Part shown: piece by piece, positions 58,181 through 64,000 of the stretch
Layout of the letters: every line of letters starts with the position of its first letter
Position numbering within the stretch: the stretch's first letter is position 1
Assembly (NCBI GenBank): GCA_034440635.1
Contig: JAOTON010000765.1
Coordinates: 186,001-250,000 of the forward strand
DNA length: 64,000 nt
Reading direction: 5' to 3'
Origin: Lepas anatifera
Taxonomy: Eukaryota > Arthropoda > Thecostraca > Lepadidae
Notes under the pieces: generated by a model
What the model saw: only the letters and a program-made list of their open reading frames with translations
Databases searched by the model: none
What the model was told of the DNA's origin: nothing
Program-made: the position numbers and the translations under genes

Positions 58181-61100
58181 GCCGAAGAAGGCAAATAACT
58201 GTGGGGGCAACAACTAAGGCATAAAAAGATGCCAGGAACTGAAAATAATCAACAAAATAAAATAAGAGAACAAAAAAACCAACAGGAGCTACATACTGGA
58301 AGGTGCAGGACAGGGCTGACCCGATCCAATACGGTTACCGACCGGGTAACAAAGGGCCCGTAAGGCAGCCATCAGCATCACCGCGGGCTTCATCACCAGA
58401 GCAACCGACGACAGACGCCGACTCCAACCGACCGAAGTCGGAAGAGGCGGCGGCCGCCGGAGGACCAGAATGATAAGTCCGCAGTGATGCGACGACGTGC
58501 GCTCCAGGACTGACTGGGGCCCCGGGCGCGTCACTCCCCGTTGCTCCAATCTTCACTTGCCGGACGAATCCGGCAAGTGAAGATCGGTCCCCTGAGGGGT
58601 AGGGCTGGATGAGACGGCGACCAGCCGAGGAAACTGCACACTTACAACTGACTAGACACAGCTGTAGACTGAGCGAAATCAGCAAAGCAGACTTCATGCT
58701 CTGGTCGGCATAACTGTTTTTTTGTATTTTGTCCAAGTTATCCCAGTTCGGTTTTAGGAGTCGGAGCCTCACGAAAGTCGTCAATGGACCTGTCACGGAG
58801 ACCTCTGACCCCCACCATCCGAACGAGCGACTCCCGCAATGGAGGGTTAATTTAGAAGCCAAAGTTTAACGTTTAAGGGTGCGTTACCCTCGACACATGC
58901 ACCACACGACATGACCCGTCAGAACTAATACCCTGTTTCCCCAACAACAGATGTCAGGTCATTCGCTCATTCATCTTGATACACATTCATCTTGATCTTG
59001 ATCGCCCACGTGACACGTTGGTTGTAAACCGTAGTACGCTGCGCATTCCGCGCATTACGACCCTTCAGGTGACCAAGAACCGCTGCGGGCAAGGTCAGAC
59101 GGGTCGCAGTAACAGGTGTTCTAGCAGGGGCGGGTCCAGTATTTTTCAGAGGGTAGACTGCTATTGGGCAAATGTCTTGATTTCTCTAAATGAGAAAACC
59201 GTTGCAGCTCGCACGACTGTCACCTGGGATGAACCAAAGCTAGCCAAATGGTAGTTCAAGCATGGATGTGTATTGGCTGCGCTATTTGCGTCAGTTAGCA
59301 GCTAGTCAGCTGTAGGATACGCGCTAATTTCCCACTTCGTTAGCTTTTGTGACCAAACTTTGTGGACCCACTTTCGTCTTCCCAAACTCGTCTAGTTCTT
59401 CTCCGTCCTGGAAAATATGTCATGAATATTCCCATAACATCCTTGTTTACTTTTTTCCGTGACAACCTCAGGGAAATGGGGAAAAAGGGAACACCTTCTT
59501 CCATCCCGAAAGAAAATCTATAAAACGTCGTCCTACCCCGTCACATTACATTCCCTCTCCATACGGAGTATCCTGACTTTGTAAATTTATAGTGTCTACT
59601 TTTGAACGCTATCGTTTTTTAGCATTATGTTCTCGGCTCGCCTTGCGTCGGTGGTTCGTCATTTTCCGTGCGTACACACACACGCACATACACATGACGT
59701 ATGGGCCGCGTGTCTCTCATTTGTGACCGCCTTGGTGTATCTTAGGGATCCCCCGCCTCGTGGCGGTCACAGAAACGGGCGTGCGTTCGCGCAGGGCCCA
59801 CTGACTCGCTCACCCACCAAACCCTGAGGCGCCCAGCTCCATGTATTTATTGTAGAACATTTTTCTGGTGCTTGGAGAGGGGAGCGTTGTAACCCTCGAT
59901 CATGTGCGGAGTTGTCCTCACTGTGATCGATAGGCGGTTCTGATTATAGGATAGTTTCTATTGTAACTGTAGTTTGTATTGTTTAATGGAGTCACAGACA
60001 TCATTACTGCGGGATTTTGGAATTTTGTGTATTTCCTTTTTATGAGGAGAAGAACCGTGAGAGATTCGAATGAAAACTTGTCCTGACGTCCAAATTACCA
60101 TCACATGCCTCCAGTCATCAGACCATAGTTCCCTGGTGTTAAGAGTTAAAGGTAAGTTGGTGGAAAACACGCACAATACGTATTCTATAGTCCGTACATA
60201 TGTTAATGACCTGAGTGACGTTTCAAAAATATCCGGCAAGCATTAGGAGGTGATGCAACACCCCCGCACCTTTTAAGGTGTGTCGTGACCATTTCAGGGA
60301 TAGCTATAGTTCAATTGGGCGAGAAATTTTTTTCTGGTAATTTACAGGTTCAAGGATGACTTTCATGGAGTCTAAAGACACAGAAGACACCGTAATGTGA
60401 CAGAGGATAAAAATATGTGCATAAATCACAATCAAAATACACGGATATTTTGCTAAAAAAAACAGCAAAGTGGCAGCATCAGCAGCAAAAAAATTGCATC
60501 CGATATGAGCTTCAAGCACCGAGGGTGAAGAGAGTTTACCGGCCGAAAATTTGGAACATTGAATGCGATAAAGCTGATGGACTAAGGAACGGGAAACACG
60601 AGTCCTCATATGACTACTCAAAAGTGACTCTAGTCAGCAGCGTCGGCGATAACAGGTGCTGGCATATAAGACACAGAAACCTGACTCACACAATTGTTTG
60701 CCTTTCTTTACGAGGAGTGTATTATGGGGCCACACTAGTTGAGTGGATTTCTGCTCTGCTGTCGTGGTCGCAAGCACTCTGCTCGCCGTTTTCTTTTTCC
60801 CTGAAGGTTCTTGTCACTCCAGCTAATAGCGGCCAGAAATGGGTCTTACTGATATTGGTAGAGCCTAATGTTCTTCCGTTTGTATTCCAGTGAAAGGAGA
60901 GTGTTATCCTTGACCATGGCAATGCGGGCACAATGATATGAATCCTAGAATGCTTAGTAGAGAGTGACACACAGGCGCTCTGAATTTCCCCTTCACTTTT
61001 TTCTTACTCACTGTATTTTTTGCATAATTCAACAATCCTAGTGTATATAAAATCATTTAGTGTGTAATTTTGATGAAAATGTGCGAAGTTTAAGTAAGTA

Positions 61101-61319
61101 ATGTAATCGAGTTTCAACTAGCTCCCACAATATTATAGCGTTTTGACTTTCCAATCGCCTACTATATTTTCCAACATGAATTTTACACCCAGTGCCCCAG
61201 TGCAAAACCAGTTTTGAGACACTGCGGAGTGGGGCGCTGCAACATCCCAAAGATTATCCAGCATACTGAGCGCGTCTTTCATTTTTCTGAGCGTCACCTT
61301 CCCACTCTGTTCTTTTTCA
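58181..61319. other. Unassigned sequence with one perfect hairpin
   Basis: About 3.1 kb with no recognised domain. Arms ATCTTCACTTGCCGGA (58549-58564) and TCCGGCAAGTGAAGAT (58569-58584) around CGAA form a perfect 16-bp hairpin. A G-rich 'aggggcgggtccagtattt' at 59128 resembles a hAT terminus but has no partner. Confidence 0.4.
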
Positions 61320-61385
61320 GCAAAATTTTCCCATCCAGCAGCCGTCGCAAGTTCCCTTTGTAGTTAGGTAAATTTCGTGAACATC

Positions 61386-61452
61386 ATGGCTCAAAATGTA
61401 TTCACATTTACACTTGTGCTGGTAGCAGTGGTATCTTCATTTCCTGCTGTTG
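61386..61452 (+). CDS. Possible first coding exon with signal peptide
   Basis: The plus-strand ATG at 61386 opens a 22-codon stretch reading MAQNVFTFTLVLVAVVSS then FPAVG, which looks like a secretory signal peptide: short N-region, hydrophobic TLVLVAVV core, and small residues near a cleavage site. It is followed at once by a donor (GTTG|GTAAGG) in phase 1. A pyrimidine-rich tract ending TTCTTTTTCAG at 61320 could be the acceptor of this exon. It lies antisense inside intron 55 of dystrophin, so it would be a nested gene. No downstream exon was identified in the window, and the product is unknown. Confidence 0.4.
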
Positions 61453-62466
61453 GTAAGGTCGTATTCCTGAACCTCGCGCGCCTTCGGAAGTTTTGCTCTG
61501 CTGAGGGAGGATGATGTGCAGCAAATGAAGAAGGCTTCCATATATATTAGCTGACGCCGAGGCCTAATTTTTCGGACTTTCACTCGTTGAGACAGATCTC
61601 TTGCGGCGGATTTTTCTTCTAGTGATCATAGGCCAATCGAATTCTACATGTACCCAAAAATCGCTTATTCATGTACCTGAAAGTACGAATAGAATTCAAG
61701 CGGGCTAATTCGGCATAAACCTCCCTCAAGATCGTTCCCTGTCATCCGCCTCTCTTTGCCATTGCACACAGCTTACGTTGGTAAAAACACCGTCTTGGGT
61801 CAACTAGGCTATTTGACGCATATCAGATGCAATGTAACTCACAGCCTATCTTCATTTGTACTTTAAATATGTTTAGAATTATCGATTATGTCAACATTAT
61901 TTCGAAAATACACCCAGGCAGCTTCCCGGTACGATTTTTGATGAGCTGCGACTATTACAAAATTTTCTTCAGGCTGATTTTTCGACCGCAGACGGTGACC
62001 TGATTACGACACAATTTTGAACAGATGTCCAAAATGAGCCAAACAATAGAAAATTTGCGGGGACACTCATTAAAAAAGTGTGCAAAATACGAAGCCATAT
62101 TGCCTATCAAAACACCAACCCGGCAGCATTTCATATGTTAGTAGACTCATGAAGGCTCATATTGTCTGGGTGCAGAACAATGTGCGCCATCCAGCTTCAG
62201 CCAGGCAGGTCGCAACTGGCCAGAAATTAAGATGGACCATACACATTCAGCTTCCAACTCTGACACTACATTTTCAACAGCAAAACGGAAAGCTAACCAG
62301 ATACTGGTCCATTTTTGTTACCAGTTAAGTACACTCAAACATTTCCTGTGCCCCCAAATCCGTTAAAAACAAAATGCATACTTTTGCTGGAAGTTACATA
62401 AGTGGCCTAGTTTCGACCTGAGCCTCTGTTTGTGATTTCAGCCTGTCTGTTACTCTCACTGGTCCA
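61453..62466. other. Unassigned sequence
   Basis: Downstream of the possible signal-peptide exon I saw no second exon with convincing splice sites and no repeat structure. Confidence 0.3.
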
Positions 62467-62512
62467 CAAGAGAGAGAGAGAGAAAGAGAAAGAGAGAAAG
62501 AGAGATAGAGAG

Positions 62513-62564
<52 letters not shown>
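62467..62564 (+). repeat. (GA)n microsatellite
   Basis: About 98 bp of GA repeats with GAAA and GATA interruptions. Confidence 0.97.
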
Positions 62565-62934
62565 TTTGAAAGAAAGGACGTGCTTGAAATGTGGTCATCA
62601 GAAGGAGTGCGCTTACGACCGAAAGCAAGGAAGTGAACACAGGAATGCATTTGACAAATTACGACTTTGTGCTGAATTTGAAGGCAAAAGCTCATTGACA
62701 CAGCATTGTAGTTCACCCCTTCCTTGTTTAGATCATCGATTCAATTAGAGAACACCTTGCTGAAATTACTGAATGTTGGAGTGGTAAAAACCCACAAAGT
62801 TTTGATGCCCGGGATCATGTAATATCGGTTAGGGTAAATCCCTTTGTTTTGTTACAATGCCTTCATATTCAACCCCCCCATTTCAAATATTTTATTTGAC
62901 AACACGATAGTCAAAGTCAATGCAAACTTTATGA
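62565..62934. other. Unassigned sequence
   Basis: A frame following the microsatellite (62566-62748) has no recognised domain. Confidence 0.3.
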
Positions 62935-63309
62935 CTGTGGCGGATACAGAAGGGAGGGGAAAACAAGGCATTTGCCCCCCTCCCCAAACGGAAAAGTTTG
63001 GGATAAAACTATGTTTTGTCTTCCCCCAAAGCGATCGACATATTTTTTGCCCCGGCTCCTCTTGAGTTCATAGACGAGATTTTGCTGATTTAACTATAAA
63101 TTCCAAACAGAACCAGTCAACTTCAGTGTAAATATCTGACTATGGATAGCAAAACAAGCATCTCGTGCGCATAGCTTTCACCCCGTGACGTTTTTTTTGT
63201 TATAGTTATATTGTTACAAGTTATATTGAGGCAACATTTTTCACCGCGTGACGTTTTTTTGTTGCGACTTTGGTTTGCCCCCCAAACCGACCGGCTAGAT
63301 CCGGCACTG
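62935..63309 (+). mobile_element. MITE-like element (family 3), copy 2
   Basis: Left end CTGTGGCGGATACAGAAGGG. The right end, reverse complemented, begins CAGTGCCGGATCTAGCCGG. The interior matches 27943-28240 in order, including two GTGACGTTTTTT motifs and the 'caaaactatg' phrase. Short GGCGGAT-type ends suggest hAT. No exact 8-bp duplication was found. Confidence 0.6.
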
Positions 63310-63450
63310 CTCAATGGAGACGTCGAGACGTCCTTGTCCACTCAGCAGGACCTCAGCAGCTGGATCCTATCCTCAGTCGGCTACCACGTGACTGGCGCGC
63401 GCCCGAGGCGCAGAGGCACCGGTCACGCCGGTAAACAGGTGTCCGTATGC

Positions 63451-63596
63451 CAGTGGCGTAGCCAAGGGGTGACCATATTACACGCTCTCATTTTGTTCAA
63501 TATTTCCTATCCAAATTCGTGAATATATTCACGTTTTCTTCTAACTGCAGTTTCTCTGCTTTTAACTACTTAAACATATTTATGGCTATGCCAGTG
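63451..63596. mobile_element. Short hAT-like MITE
   Basis: The left end CAGTGGCGTAGCCA and the right end, read in reverse complement as CACTGGCATAGCCA, form imperfect 14-bp inverted repeats around an AT-rich interior of about 118 bp. Target duplications are not clear. Confidence 0.4.
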
Positions 63597-63771
63597 CTCC
63601 CGTCCCATTCACCAAAGCATGAATGAACAGACCAATCACAGCGGCCACTCATTCGAATCCGGTACCGCTAGCGCCATCTATTGGGAAAGTTTTATAAAAC
63701 TTGAAATAACTTTTTCGCCGAGCCTTTTTTGTTTTTGATTTTGTATGGGTATGGTATACAAGAGATAGCCG

Positions 63772-63896
63772 CAAAACTCTGTTGTTTCCGTTTTCCCGAT
63801 TTTTGTCCTGAATTTTCGGAAAACGCTTTCAAATTTCAGCTTTTTATATCTTTTTTATAAGACAAAAATTCAAAAAAGTAAAACAACAGAGTTTTG
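63772..63896. repeat. Inverted repeat with 16-bp perfect arms
   Basis: CAAAACTCTGTTGTTT (63772-63787) and AAACAACAGAGTTTTG (63881-63896) are perfect inverted arms. Inner ATTTTTGTC and GACAAAAAT pairs allow further folding. It may be a small foldback element. Confidence 0.8.
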
Positions 63897-64000
63897 GAGA
63901 CTGACTCGTAGAACATAGGCCCACCCACACTATTTCAATGATTACATTATGTAAAAAGTTATTCAAACTTTAAGTTTGAGAAATTTGAAAAAGAACGTTA
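63897..64000. other. Unassigned AT-rich end of window
   Basis: Nothing recognised. Confidence 0.3.

Noticed and set aside
58335..58862. 175-codon minus-strand open frame
   Set aside because: No domain, no splice or start context, and a perfect hairpin lies inside it.

Overview
This is a gene-poor, repeat-dominated window from an animal nuclear genome. It shows large introns, spliced exons, tandem arrays, a Penelope-like element, an I-type non-LTR retrotransposon with an RNase H domain, and hAT-type, piggyBac-type and other inverted-repeat elements. An invertebrate is likely and an arthropod is my best guess, but nothing seen fixes the species. No rRNA, CRISPR array or bacterial-type operon is present. 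Most long open frames here are artefacts of reading through tandem repeats.

The host gene I can support is dystrophin, on the minus strand. Two spectrin-repeat exons are visible. One (46205 down to 46033, 173 nt) matches vertebrate exon 56 in sequence, length and phase. The other (21229 down to 21084) matches vertebrate exon 57. The intron between them is 24.8 kb. The window therefore runs from the 3' part of intron 55 (right side), through exon 56, intron 56 and exon 57, into the 5' part of intron 57 (left side). I did not find exons 55 or 58.

The most unusual feature is that both exons border minisatellites that contain copies of their own splice junctions. About 22 units of 29 bp (20455-21108) each carry the end of exon 57 and its 5' splice site. 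About 40 units of 31 bp (46206-47511) carry the acceptor sequence and first bases of exon 56. Intron 57 and intron 55 thus hold rows of duplicate donor and acceptor sites.

Layout from left to right. 1-7125: three copies of a roughly 1.5 kb interspersed repeat rich in TGCGCATGCGCA palindromes, a degenerate hAT MITE, and a retroelement 3' end. 1607-2560 and 7130-10566: 50-bp minisatellites that include the hAT MITE terminus. 10569-17240: GC-rich tandem arrays, a poly-C block and hairpins. 18329-19475: a 550-bp-arm palindrome of Penelope-like GIY-YIG endonuclease ends. 20455-21229: splice-site minisatellite and exon 57. 24633-25886: a 5'-truncated LINE with a 13-bp target duplication. 27278-30368: MITEs. 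30376-38470: four 1.6-1.8 kb tandem monomers, the second interrupted by a 184-bp inverted-repeat structure around a minisatellite. 38690-39261: a (GA)n tract. 41384-43988: a DNA transposon with about 340-bp inverted repeats. 44962-45991: a piggyBac-type MITE ending 37 bp from the exon 56 donor. 46033-47970: exon 56 and its array. 50888-58180: a nearly full-length I-clade LINE split by a second piggyBac-type MITE. 58190-64000: mostly unassigned, with a possible signal-peptide exon on the plus strand at 61386.

Several repeat families carry dense copies of known transcription-factor core motifs: NRF-1-like TGCGCATGCGCA, nuclear-receptor AGGTCA and E-box CACGTG. Three coding sequences each carry a one-base indel in a C/G homopolymer, which points to either assembly error or slippage.
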